Source of the DNA: Bifidobacterium goeldii | GTDB taxonomy: Bacteria; Actinomycetota; Actinomycetes; Actinomycetales; Bifidobacteriaceae | DNA length: 64,000 bases | Assembly (NCBI RefSeq): GCF_003951095.1 | Contig: NZ_QXGL01000001.1 | Span: forward strand, 1 to 64,000 | Reading direction: 5' to 3' | Shown here: in pieces, positions 1 to 8,400 of the stretch | Position numbering within the stretch: position 1 is the stretch's first letter | Layout of the letters: the number at the start of each line of letters is the position of its first letter | Notes under the pieces: model-generated | The model's database searches: none | Seen by the model: only the letters and a program-made list of their open reading frames with translations | Told to the model about the DNA's origin: nothing | Program-made: the position numbers and the translations under genes

Positions 1-221
1 GGCGGCATCACTCAGTAAACCGTTCGTCCTGACAACGACGGCAGGGAGCAAAAGCCATACCGGGGACCGCGACCCGTACAAGTTCCACTCTCTCATGAAA
101 CCCACCTACCACGGTAATGGGAGCGTCCGCGGCCGTAGGCCGCTAAATAACGCAGTATCGCGCGTAGCGCGATTCCATAGCATGCTGTGACGTGTGGCAA
201 CAATACGAGCAACAATACAAA
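1..221. other. Non-coding left edge
   Basis: No convincing gene is seen on either strand. The long plus-strand reading frame that starts near 192 runs antisense to the oligopeptide-binding protein gene and is a shadow. A short GC-rich repeat (GCGGCCGTAGGCCGC) lies near 138-152. The stretch probably belongs to the 3' flank of whatever gene lies left of the window. Confidence 0.5.
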
Positions 222-257
222 GATGGGGTGGTGTTCCAATTGGAACACCACCCCATC
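222..257 (-). terminator. Perfect 18-bp-arm palindrome, terminator of the minus-strand binding-protein gene
   Basis: The 36 bases form a perfect palindrome with arms beginning GATGGGGTGG and no loop bases between AA and TT at the centre. Read on the minus strand it lies 57 nt after the stop codon of the binding-protein gene and is followed by a T-rich run (TTTGTATTGTTG), as expected of an intrinsic terminator. The hairpin may work in both directions. Confidence 0.75.
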
Positions 258-314
258 GCTATGTATCAGCACTTATTCGCTGACTACTTCAATCACGCAA
301 TCACGCGATCACAA

Positions 315-1970
315 TCACTTAGTAATCGTGTTGTACGTCGGCATGTTCGTGTAATCGAAGTTCACGTTCTTCACGCCCTTCGCGGATACGCCAGCAACGT
401 TGGAATACCACAGCGGGATCGACGGCAGATCGTTGAGCAGAATGCCCTGAGCAGCCTGGAAGCCTGCGGTGCGCTTGGCTTCGTCGGTCTGGGAGAGTGC
501 GTCGGACAGGGCAGCGTTGAACTCGTCGCTCTTGTAGTCGCCATCGTTGGAACCGTGGCCGTCTGCAGAAGCGGACGCGTACAGCGGGGTCAGGTAGTCT
601 TCAGCGGACGGGTAGTCGAGCTGCCAACCGGAACGGAATGCGGAGTTGATCGTACGGTCGGTCACCTGCGAGCGAATATCGCTGAAGGTCGGGTAGGACT
701 GGCCCTGTGCGTCGATGCCGAGCGCGTTCTTGATCTGGTTGCTCACTGCGTCAGCCCACTGCTTGTGGCCGCCATCAGCGTTGTATGCGATACGGAACGT
801 GCCGCTCCACGGGGAGATCTTGTTAGCTTTCTCCCACAGTTCCTTAGCCTTGGTCGGGTTGTACTCGAGGTTTTCGCTGTTTTCGAGCTTCTTCGTGTAC
901 TCCGGCACGACCGGCGACGTGAAGTCGGTAGCAGGGGTGACGGTGTTGGAGAAGATCTTCTCAGCGATCTGCTTACGGTTGATAGACATCGAGATGGCCT
1001 GGCGGCGCAGGTGGCCTTCTTCATCATTGCCGAAGTGTTCAAGACGCTCAGGAATCACGAAGCCCTGGTAGGTGGAGCCAACCTGGCTGTAAGCAGTAAT
1101 GTTCTTGTTGTTGCGGAAGGTCTTACGCGCGGTGGAAGGCACTTCGTCGAGCACGTCGAGGCTGCCGGAGAGCACGTCAGAGTATGCAGCATCCTCAGTG
1201 GTGTATACGCGGAATTCAATGCCACCGTTCTTCACGGTACGAGAACCCTTGTAATCGGGGTTCTTGGTGACGGTGATCTTCTTGTCCGGCTCCCAAGACT
1301 GGAACTTGTACGGGCCGTTGCCGATCGGGGACTTACCGAACGCCTTCATGTCCTTGTAGGCGACGGACGGCAGCGGGAAGAAGGACTGGTGTGCGATCTG
1401 CACTGGGAACACCGAGTCGGGGCTGTTGAGCGTGACGACGAAGGTGTGATCATCCTTGACTTCCAAGCCGGACAGCTGCGCGTCATCAGCCACGTTCGGA
1501 TCCTGCAGCTCCTGGTAGCCCTTGATAATGGACATACGGCTGGCCTGCTTCTGCGCGTGCTTCACGTTAGCCGCGTAGCTCCACGCCTTGGTGAAGGATT
1601 CAGCGGTCACAGCCTCACCGTTGGTGAACTTCCAACCGTCGTTGAGCACGATCGTGTACTGGGAAGCATCTTCGTTCGGCGTAATCGACTTAGCAACTTC
1701 TAAGTGCTGCTTGCCTTTCGCATCATAGCTGACGAGGCCTTCGAACAGGTAGCGGATGACCTTACCGCCGCCCATCTCATTGGTGTCGGAGGGAACCAGC
1801 TCGTTCTGTGGTTCTGAGTTGTTCACCGAAATAATTGCGTTTGCGTCGGTTGCGCCGCTTGTGCTCTTAGTATCCGAGTTGCCGCATGCAGCCACCGACA
1901 CGAGCATTGCGCCAGCAGCGCACAGTGCGGTGAATCGGGACGCCCATGAGTGCATTCCACTAATTGCCAT
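315..1970 (-). CDS. Peptide ABC transporter substrate-binding lipoprotein (SBP family 5, OppA-like)
   Basis: This 551-residue protein binds an extracellular peptide or similar solute for an ABC importer and is anchored to the membrane by lipid. The N-terminus has a basic region, a hydrophobic stretch (ALCAAGAMLVSVAAC) and a lipobox with Cys at about residue 29. The body shows typical family-5 segments: a VIRYLFEGLVSYDAKG segment near the start of the mature part, the GNGPYKF segment in the middle and a C-terminal LWYSNVAGV segment. Length (about 530-560) is normal for the family. No permease or ATPase gene is adjacent, so it is an orphan binding protein in this window. It has a good promoter upstream and a strong hairpin terminator downstream. 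The exact ligand cannot be inferred; oligopeptide is the default for OppA-like members. Confidence 0.93.
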   Translation of the reverse strand: MAISGMHSWASRFTALCAAGAMLVSVAACGNSDTKSTSGATDANAIISVNNSEPQNELVPSDTNEMGGGKVIRYLFEGLVSYDAKGKQHLEVAKSITPNEDASQYTIVLNDGWKFTNGEAVTAESFTKAWSYAANVKHAQKQASRMSIIKGYQELQDPNVADDAQLSGLEVKDDHTFVVTLNSPDSVFPVQIAHQSFFPLPSVAYKDMKAFGKSPIGNGPYKFQSWEPDKKITVTKNPDYKGSRTVKNGGIEFRVYTTEDAAYSDVLSGSLDVLDEVPSTARKTFRNNKNITAYSQVGSTYQGFVIPERLEHFGNDEEGHLRRQAISMSINRKQIAEKIFSNTVTPATDFTSPVVPEYTKKLENSENLEYNPTKAKELWEKANKISPWSGTFRIAYNADGGHKQWADAVSNQIKNALGIDAQGQSYPTFSDIRSQVTDRTINSAFRSGWQLDYPSAEDYLTPLYASASADGHGSNDGDYKSDEFNAALSDALSQTDEAKRTAGFQAAQGILLNDLPSIPLWYSNVAGVSAKGVKNVNFDYTNMPTYNTITK

Positions 1971-2080
1971 CTACTTCTCCTTGTTCCTTCGACCATGGTT
2001 CGTGCGGCTCATGGAGATGAGCAGCGTAAGAACCTGTCGGGATTGATCGGACGATTACACCTCGCCCGGCAGCGCAAGCC

Positions 2081-2131
2081 ATTGTACGGTTCGAAATGGT
2101 TAACGTGAAGTTTCGTCCCGCATATGGGACG
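2081..2131 (-). promoter_or_regulatory. Promoter of the binding-protein gene with an upstream operator-like palindrome
   Basis: On the minus strand there is a -35 TTCACG (2109-2104) and a -10 TACAAT (2086-2081) with an exact 17-base spacer, about 110 bases upstream of the start codon. Immediately upstream of the -35 is the inverted repeat CGTCCC-GCATAT-GGGACG (2114-2131), a plausible regulator site. The adjacent RpiR-type gene is the obvious candidate regulator, but this is inference. Confidence 0.55.
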
Positions 2132-2193
2132 GTAAATAATGGCATGCGAGCCCCGCAAAGGGGAGTAGATGATGGCTACGGGGGTAAAGGATG

Positions 2194-3069
2194 TTAGGCG
2201 CGGCCAGTGTATTCGCGGTCGGCAATAACGCGCCCGGAGCGGTCTAGCTCAGTAGAGAAACGCCCGTAGTCGGAGAGAATCACACTCATGTACAGCATGT
2301 CTACCATGGCGGTGTGTGCGACGCGTGAGAAGATCGCATTGCCGTAAATCGCATGATTGCCGCGTCCGGTCAGGAGTACTACGTCAGCCCAATTGGCGAT
2401 TGGTGTGCCTGCGTTGTTGGTGACGGCGATAGTGTGCGCGCCGCTGGATTTTGCGGTTCGTAACGCTTTGACAGTGTCGGCTGAGCTGCCAGAGTGTGAG
2501 AATGCGATAGCCGCATCACCATGGTGGAGATGTGCGGCGCCGATCTGCTGCAGGTACGTGTCTTGGTTGAATCGACATTCCAAACCTAAATAGGTGAGTT
2601 TGGTGTTGAGGTCGAGTGCGGGAGCAACGGAATCTTCTACGCCGTAAATATCGATAATGCCTGCTTGAGCAATGATCGTGGTGGCTTTGCGCAAGGCTTT
2701 GGTGTCGAGTGATGCGCGCAGTTCGTCGATGAGGGTTTTTGCGCTAGCTGTTGCTTTAGCAGGTACGCTGTCTGGATCATCCCACGGATTGAGGTCGAAT
2801 CCTTCGAGTGGGTCAAAGGTGACTGCGCGCTCTTCTTGTGGGTGGCGCAATACGTACCGCAGTTCACGGTAGCCGCCGAAGCCGAGTTTGCGAGCGAAGC
2901 GGATAACGGTAGGCTGGCTGACTTGCGATACTTCTGCAAGTTGGCCGACGGTGAGTTCTGCAGCTGTTTCGAGATGGTCGCGAATATATCGTGCGACTGC
3001 CTGTTCCGCCGGCCTGAGGGATGGAAACACGTGGTCAATGCGTTCGCGGATACCCACCGGGGATTGCAC
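2194..3069 (-). CDS. MurR/RpiR family transcriptional regulator (HTH + SIS)
   Basis: The protein has an N-terminal HTH_6 domain (about residues 1-80, with LTVGQLAEVSQVSQPTVIRF) and a C-terminal sugar-isomerase (SIS) domain (about 120-260, with the phosphosugar-binding-like segment AFSHSGSSADTVKAL). RpiR proteins sense phosphorylated sugars or amino sugars and control sugar-use genes. I place the start at the GTG ending at 3069 because AGGAGG lies 7 bases upstream of it. The ATG two codons earlier is only one base from the same Shine-Dalgarno, and longer frames add an unlike, proline- and histidine-rich leader. That gives 291 residues, a normal family length. It lies upstream of the binding-protein gene on the same strand and may regulate it. 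Confidence 0.9.
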   Translation of the reverse strand: MQSPVGIRERIDHVFPSLRPAEQAVARYIRDHLETAAELTVGQLAEVSQVSQPTVIRFARKLGFGGYRELRYVLRHPQEERAVTFDPLEGFDLNPWDDPDSVPAKATASAKTLIDELRASLDTKALRKATTIIAQAGIIDIYGVEDSVAPALDLNTKLTYLGLECRFNQDTYLQQIGAAHLHHGDAAIAFSHSGSSADTVKALRTAKSSGAHTIAVTNNAGTPIANWADVVLLTGRGNHAIYGNAIFSRVAHTAMVDMLYMSVILSDYGRFSTELDRSGRVIADREYTGRA

Positions 3070-3241
3070 GATCATGCCTCCTTGTGCGTGCTCTATCATC
3101 GTGTCGTATTCGAGCCTATCCGCAGTTGGCGGCGTATGGGGTAAACGCGGCTGGAGTGTAGGTGAATGCAAGTTGAATTTTTTGTGGCGTTGGGTGCGAA
3201 CGTGTTGTTGCGTGTTGCGTGTTGTGCGTCGCGCGGCGGGT

Positions 3242-3619
3242 CTACAAGGAGACGATGCGCGCGCCGAATGGCCATAGGGCGAGCTTGGCCATTTTGAATG
3301 ATTGCAGACCGAAGGGAATGCCAATAATAGTGATGCAGTTCAGTAGGCCGGCGCCCAAGTATGCTACAGCCATCCACCAGCCAATAAAGAGCACCCAAAG
3401 AATATTTACGAGTGTGGAACCGATACCGCCGCCGTATACGACGGTACTGCCGAACGGAGTAAGGGTGAGCCCTGCCATTTTGAATGCTTGCAATCCCAGT
3501 GGAATGCCTACGATGGTGACGCATAGAATCAATCCGACAATTGCCCAACCGATGGCGATGGCTAATCCGCCGAGTACGAGCCACAGAATATTACCGAGAA
3601 GTCTCATAGGTTCTATCAT
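3242..3619 (-). CDS. YccF domain membrane protein
   Basis: A 125-residue integral membrane protein made of two similar halves, each with a hydrophobic helix pair ending in a GIP(L/F)GLQ(A/S)FKMA motif (residues about 39-50 and 100-111). This internal duplication is the hallmark of the YccF family, whose function is not established. The start could be the ATG at 3619 or the ATG at 3607 (residue 5); neither has a strong ribosome binding site. It stands alone on the minus strand between the regulator gene and the divergent pilus locus. Confidence 0.85.
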   Translation of the reverse strand: MIEPMRLLGNILWLVLGGLAIAIGWAIVGLILCVTIVGIPLGLQAFKMAGLTLTPFGSTVVYGGGIGSTLVNILWVLFIGWWMAVAYLGAGLLNCITIIGIPFGLQSFKMAKLALWPFGARIVSL

Positions 3620-3739
3620 GCCATGAAGGGGAGTGTGGCGGTATCGGGGACATACCGGATGAATGATTAAGGGTGTTGGGGAACCGTTGTACCGGCCGAT
3701 AATGGCTATTTTACGCGATTATGGAGTTTTTCGAACAAC

Positions 3740-3777
3740 TTGACAATGCTTATAGTGGGGGGGGTAATTCGTATAGG
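3740..3777 (+). promoter_or_regulatory. Pilus promoter with an 8-G homopolymer in the spacer region (candidate phase switch)
   Basis: A consensus -35 TTGACA sits at 3740-3745. Eight consecutive G bases occupy 3757-3764, followed by TAATTC (3765-3770), which could be the -10 at a 19-base spacer. Losing two G bases would make the spacer 17. A second possible -10, TATAGT (3751-3756), ends directly before the G run, which would then lie at the transcript start. Either way a slippage-prone tract lies in the promoter 140 bases before the first pilin gene. Confidence 0.55.
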
Positions 3778-3904
3778 GGTAAGGGGAGTGATGACCCTTT
3801 ACTGAGATGGCTTGTGACCGGTCACGATTTTGGGGTGTTATTTTCAGCGCTGTCCAGCCTCGGAGCCGGCCCATACCGTACAACGAGCAGGAGAGACAAC
3901 TCAT

Positions 3905-5296
3905 ATGAGTATGAAACGAGCATTCGCGGCACTTGCCGCAACAGCAATGATGCTTAGCGGCATGGCCTTTGGTTCCGCTGGCGCAATGGCTGCTGATGGA
4001 AATGGTAGTGACGGTGGGGCGACTACAGATCCGACAGTCACTTCAATTGATGACGGCACGATTACGCTGGAAAGCGATAATGTACTGAACTTCAAGAGTG
4101 GTAATGACGATCCGCGAGCGAACCGCGAGTTTAAGTATGTGAAGCTCGCGGATTATAAGCTTGTTCCTGAGAGCCCTACTAACGGACAGAGTCAGTATCT
4201 GACGCTTGAGACTGCTTCTGGTGTGAAAGATGCAGTTATTGAATCGGTTAAAAGCGAAAACCTTTATCCGAATTATTCGACCGAGAATACAAACGGTACT
4301 GATCCGCTAGTGTGGCTGACAAAGAAGAATCCTTCTGCTGGTAAATGGAGTGAATTTATTAATGGCGTTAAAGGCAAACTGACGGATAATGACTATGGTA
4401 CGGTAACTCCGACGGTAACCGACAGTAATGATGCTTATGATGGCAAGGCCACCGCAGTATTTGATTTCACAAAGACTCCTAATTCGACCAATCCGTCCGG
4501 CCCAGGCCTGTACCTACTTATAGATAACACGAGTGCTGCCAATGCGCCTAAGCAGAAGAACAATGAGAACGATGACTGCACGTACACGTATGGTCCGCTC
4601 TCCACTATTCTGATCGGCACCAAGGTCGAAGGCGATATCGCGAATGCAGACGGCACGCTCATCATCGATAAGAATCCATCTGGCATTGGTAGCGGTAATG
4701 CTGTAGCAAAGACCAATGTGTCGCCATCCTGTAGCGGTAGTTTCGCATTCCAGAAGACTGGTGCTGCCGCGAACGACAAAGATGGTCTCAACAACGTGAC
4801 GTTCATCGTGAAGAAGTTTGACGACTCCAAGGGCGATCCAAGTTTCTCTGACTACAAGGCATTTGATACTGAGTTTGACAAGATCACAGAAAGCACGGAA
4901 GCAACCTCTGCTACTGTGGACAGAGTTGATGGCGTAGTCTCTTTGACTAATCTGACTGCGGGCTGGTACCTCATCAAGGAAGATTCCAATAGTGTTCCTA
5001 ACGGTTACCTGAAGGACAATGCGTATTTGGCTCGTCTGCTCCTGCAAGTCACTCAGACTGGTGACGTTCTTTCCTATAACCTCACTGCTGTTTCAGACAC
5101 TCGCCTGTTCACGAAGAAGGATGATCAGAACAAGAACCAGTACGACCAGTACATGGATATCCAGAACATCGGTCAACTGCCGTTGACTGGTGCAGCTGGT
5201 ACGGCGATCTTCTCTGCGATCGCAGTACTGCTCGTCGGTGCTGCCGGCATGGTCTTCCTCAAGTCTCGCAAGACCAAGCAAGCCCTGCGCTACTGA
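3905..5296 (+). CDS. LPLTG-anchored pilin, probable major (shaft) subunit of a sortase-assembled pilus
   Basis: This 463-residue protein is a likely covalently polymerised fimbrial backbone subunit. It starts at the ATG with AGGAGAG 9-10 bases upstream. A signal peptide (MKRAFAALAATAMMLSGM, cleavage near AMA-AD) is followed by an N-terminal domain, a C-terminal CnaB-like domain that begins near GSFAFQKTGAA and ends with an E-box-like WYLIKEDSNSVPNGY, then LPLTG, a hydrophobic segment and a basic tail (KSRKTKQALRY). I do not find a clean YPKN pilin motif; the nearest is LYPNY, without lysine at the usual place. It precedes the large adhesin on the same strand with a 145-base gap holding a stem-loop. 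An alternative is an ancillary anchored protein, but position and size favour a shaft pilin. Confidence 0.85.
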   Translation: MSMKRAFAALAATAMMLSGMAFGSAGAMAADGNGSDGGATTDPTVTSIDDGTITLESDNVLNFKSGNDDPRANREFKYVKLADYKLVPESPTNGQSQYLTLETASGVKDAVIESVKSENLYPNYSTENTNGTDPLVWLTKKNPSAGKWSEFINGVKGKLTDNDYGTVTPTVTDSNDAYDGKATAVFDFTKTPNSTNPSGPGLYLLIDNTSAANAPKQKNNENDDCTYTYGPLSTILIGTKVEGDIANADGTLIIDKNPSGIGSGNAVAKTNVSPSCSGSFAFQKTGAAANDKDGLNNVTFIVKKFDDSKGDPSFSDYKAFDTEFDKITESTEATSATVDRVDGVVSLTNLTAGWYLIKEDSNSVPNGYLKDNAYLARLLLQVTQTGDVLSYNLTAVSDTRLFTKKDDQNKNQYDQYMDIQNIGQLPLTGAAGTAIFSAIAVLLVGAAGMVFLKSRKTKQALRY

Positions 5297-5323
5297 CTAG
5301 TCGCGCGGTAATTCATCATCACG

Positions 5324-5375
5324 CACGGTTGTGCAGATTGCGCTAGCTCACAGCAGCGTAACCTGCACAACCGCG
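5324..5375 (+). terminator. Stem-loop between the two pilin genes
   Basis: CACGGTTGTGCAGATT (arm from 5324) pairs with AACCTGCACAACCGCG (5360-5375) with two non-matching positions and a loop of about 20 bases. No clear U-tract follows, so a processing or attenuation element that lowers expression of the downstream adhesin relative to the shaft pilin seems more likely than a full terminator. Confidence 0.5.
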
Positions 5376-5441
5376 TACGACTTTTCAGACGAGTAATCCG
5401 ATAGTGACGAAGCGGTACCAGTGGTAAGGAAACAGTCCCCA

Positions 5442-8400
5442 ATGACGAACAGCAAGCTCGACATGCCTCAACGGGAGATTCCTGAGGCAAGGCGGCATGT
5501 TATGCGATTCGCCAATACGTTCATTGCCAGTATTGCTGCGATCAGTTTTGTTTCTGGCGTAGCATTAACAGCTTATGCTGATCCAATAAGCACGGTAGCG
5601 GACATCACGACCGACACTGCAGCTACGCCCGATTCCATGCCGGAAGTGCAGACGAACGTTGCTACTGTTGATGGATATGACTGCGCACAAGTGACAGATT
5701 GGAATGGGCTGAACAAGTGCATCGCCGCAGGTGGTGTCGTCACTATTACAGAGAAGATCATTGCGCCAACCAGCGGTTCTATCACTGTTGCAACTGCTAG
5801 CACAATCCTATCTACTGTAAAGGGAACTGCTATAGAAGCACAGAAGCCAGAAGCTGGCTCAACTGACTTATTCGTTATCAACAAGGGCGGTACGCTCACC
5901 GTTGGTGCTGCAGGTGGAGCTAGCTTTGAATACTCTGGCAATACAGGTGACAATGTCCGCGTATTCGCTCATATCAACGCGGGCGGCACGCTTGCTGTCG
6001 CTAATGGCACCTTCACTGGCAATGACTCGACCGCCATCGGCGGCAGCGGCACCCTTGCCTACAACGACGGCGGCAAAGTCATTATCGCCGGTGGTATGTT
6101 CTCGAACAACAAGGCCACTCATGGTGGTGTTATTTGGCAATCAGGGTCTGGATCACTAACCATTACCGGTGGCACATTCGACAGCAATACATCTGATAAC
6201 GGTGGCGTTGTCTATAAGGACAAGGGCTTCGCCACGATCGCCGGCGGCACGTTCACCGGCAACAGCGCCCAGGTCGGTGGCGTGATCACTCAGCAGCAAA
6301 ATGTGTCTAATGATGTGAAATCGACATTGACGGTGTCGGGTGGCACGTTTACCGGGAATAAGTCATTGAAGTCTGATATCAACTGGAACGGCGGCGGCGT
6401 GATCCGCAGCCGTGCCGGCGTGGTCACTGTATCGGGCGGTGATTTCGAGAACAACATGTCACTGGGAACCGGCGGCGGCGCGATCTTTGTCGGAGATACC
6501 GAACTGACCGTTACAGGCGGCACGTTCAAAGGCAACGAGAGCGTCAATGGTCTAGGCGGTGGCGCGATCTACCAGACGCAAGGCACCGTCACCGTGTCCG
6601 GCGGCGAGTTCGAGTCGAACCGGCAGACATACGGCACGCTGAACGACCAGACTATCACGTACACCGACTGCTCCACCGACGGGGAAACGAAGCATAACTG
6701 TCGGAAGGGCGGGTATCGCGGAGGTGGCGCGATCCACACGGATGGAGGAACACTTACCATTCAGGGCAGCGTGCGGTTCACTGGAAACTATGAGAGGGAT
6801 TGGACGGCATTCAGTGGTGGTGGCGCTGTCTATGTCCAGGGCGTCCTGTGGGTCAAGTCCGACGCGCAGGGACATGCACCGGAATTCACTGGCAACTGGG
6901 CAGGCGTGTCCGATGACCAGTATCAGACCGAGACCGTCACCGACGAGCAGGGCAAACAGACTACGGTCAACAAGTCTCCGGTCGGTGGTGCGGGCGGTGC
7001 GATCTTCCTCCAGAACAACAATTCGATGGGCTATCTGATGGGTGGCGAGTTCAAAAACAATAGTTCCGGTTATCTTGGTGGCGCCGTGTACACAGAGGAG
7101 GGTTCCACCACGTATATCGCCAAGGCCGTCGCCTATGGGAACACGGCGGGCCATTTCGGCGGCGGGTTCTGGTTGTGCCCGTCCGGCAACGGCGAAGCAT
7201 CCAAGGGCGGCAACATCGCATTGTTCGACAATCAGACCGACCCGAGGATCGACCCGAACGATGGCAACAGCGAATCGAACGTTCAGGGCGCTCAGCCGAC
7301 TAATTCGACTGAGTTCACGAATCAGGCTGGTGCGGATCTCGCGATCATGAACCCGTGGGCGAAGAGCGGCAAACCGAACACGTTCCAGTTGATGGACACG
7401 TGGTTCACTGACCGTACGAAAACGGCCGTCACCTGGCAGTGGGACGGCATGCCGATCCAACGGGCTAGTGGTTTCTCGGACAGTTGGCAGGCCGGCATGG
7501 GAGCAGATAAAGTCGGCAATATTGCCGTCACCGCGTACAAGAGCCCGAAGGACACGGCTTTCACCAAATCTGACGGAACAACGAAAGTCGAGTTCGCTGA
7601 TCACATGTATCTCATCCAGCTCAGCTTCCACGGCGAGACGGGCATGTATCAGAAGGGCGTCGCATTGAAGGCCACGAACGTGGCCGACGTAAGTAAGGAG
7701 CGCGCGAAGAACAGCGCGTCGGTCAAGTTCACGGGCAACCAGTCCCGCCTGTCCGGTGGCGCATTCGGCACGAATGGTCGCGTCCTGTTTTCCACCCCAT
7801 ATACTGCGTCTTGGGAAAAAGTCGCACTCAATACCAACGGGAACCTCACCGATACAAAACTGGCAGGTAGCGTGTGGGAATTAACGAGCGTACCCACCAC
7901 CTTGTCGGTTAAGGGTGACTCCAGTACGCAGACCGATCAAACCGTGATCGGTGGTCCGCACACGGAAACGTTCTACCCGACGTACTGCACGGCTGGCGAC
8001 GAGGAATCATACAACGCTGGCAAATGTTGGAAAAAAGACACTGACGCTAATGGGAATGTGATCAAGGTAAGTGCCATCATCACTGATAATGAAGCTGATG
8101 AGCACACTAGTGAAGACGATAAGTACTCATATCAGGGCTCATTCGATAACAATCCAGCAGCAGGTGGGTTTGATCTCAACAATCTTGCCAATGGCCAGTA
8201 CACGCTTACTGAAATCAAAGCTCCTGTTGGCTATTCGCCTGAAATTGGGACTGGTGGCAGCACAAAAACGTATAAGTTCAACGTGCGCGATGGTCAAGCT
8301 AAATGGTTGGATGATGCTGGCAATGAGACAACAGCAATAGACAAAGCAATTGGTAATACTGCTATGCCAGGTGTTGCATGGGAGAAGCAGGACGCCGATA

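Noticed and set aside
192-1703. 503-residue plus-strand frame
   Set aside because: It runs antisense to the clear OppA-like gene, has no ribosome binding site and no family features; it reflects the codon bias of the minus-strand gene.
3731-3745. LexA-like box before the pilin gene (TCGAACAACTTGACA)
   Set aside because: Only the left half-site TCGAAC is present; the right half GTTCGA is missing.
3721-3957. 78-residue frame carrying the G tract, as a leader gene switched by frameshift
   Set aside because: A one-base change in the tract does not connect to the pilin frame (stop near 3803), there is no ribosome binding site, and the position fits a promoter spacer better.
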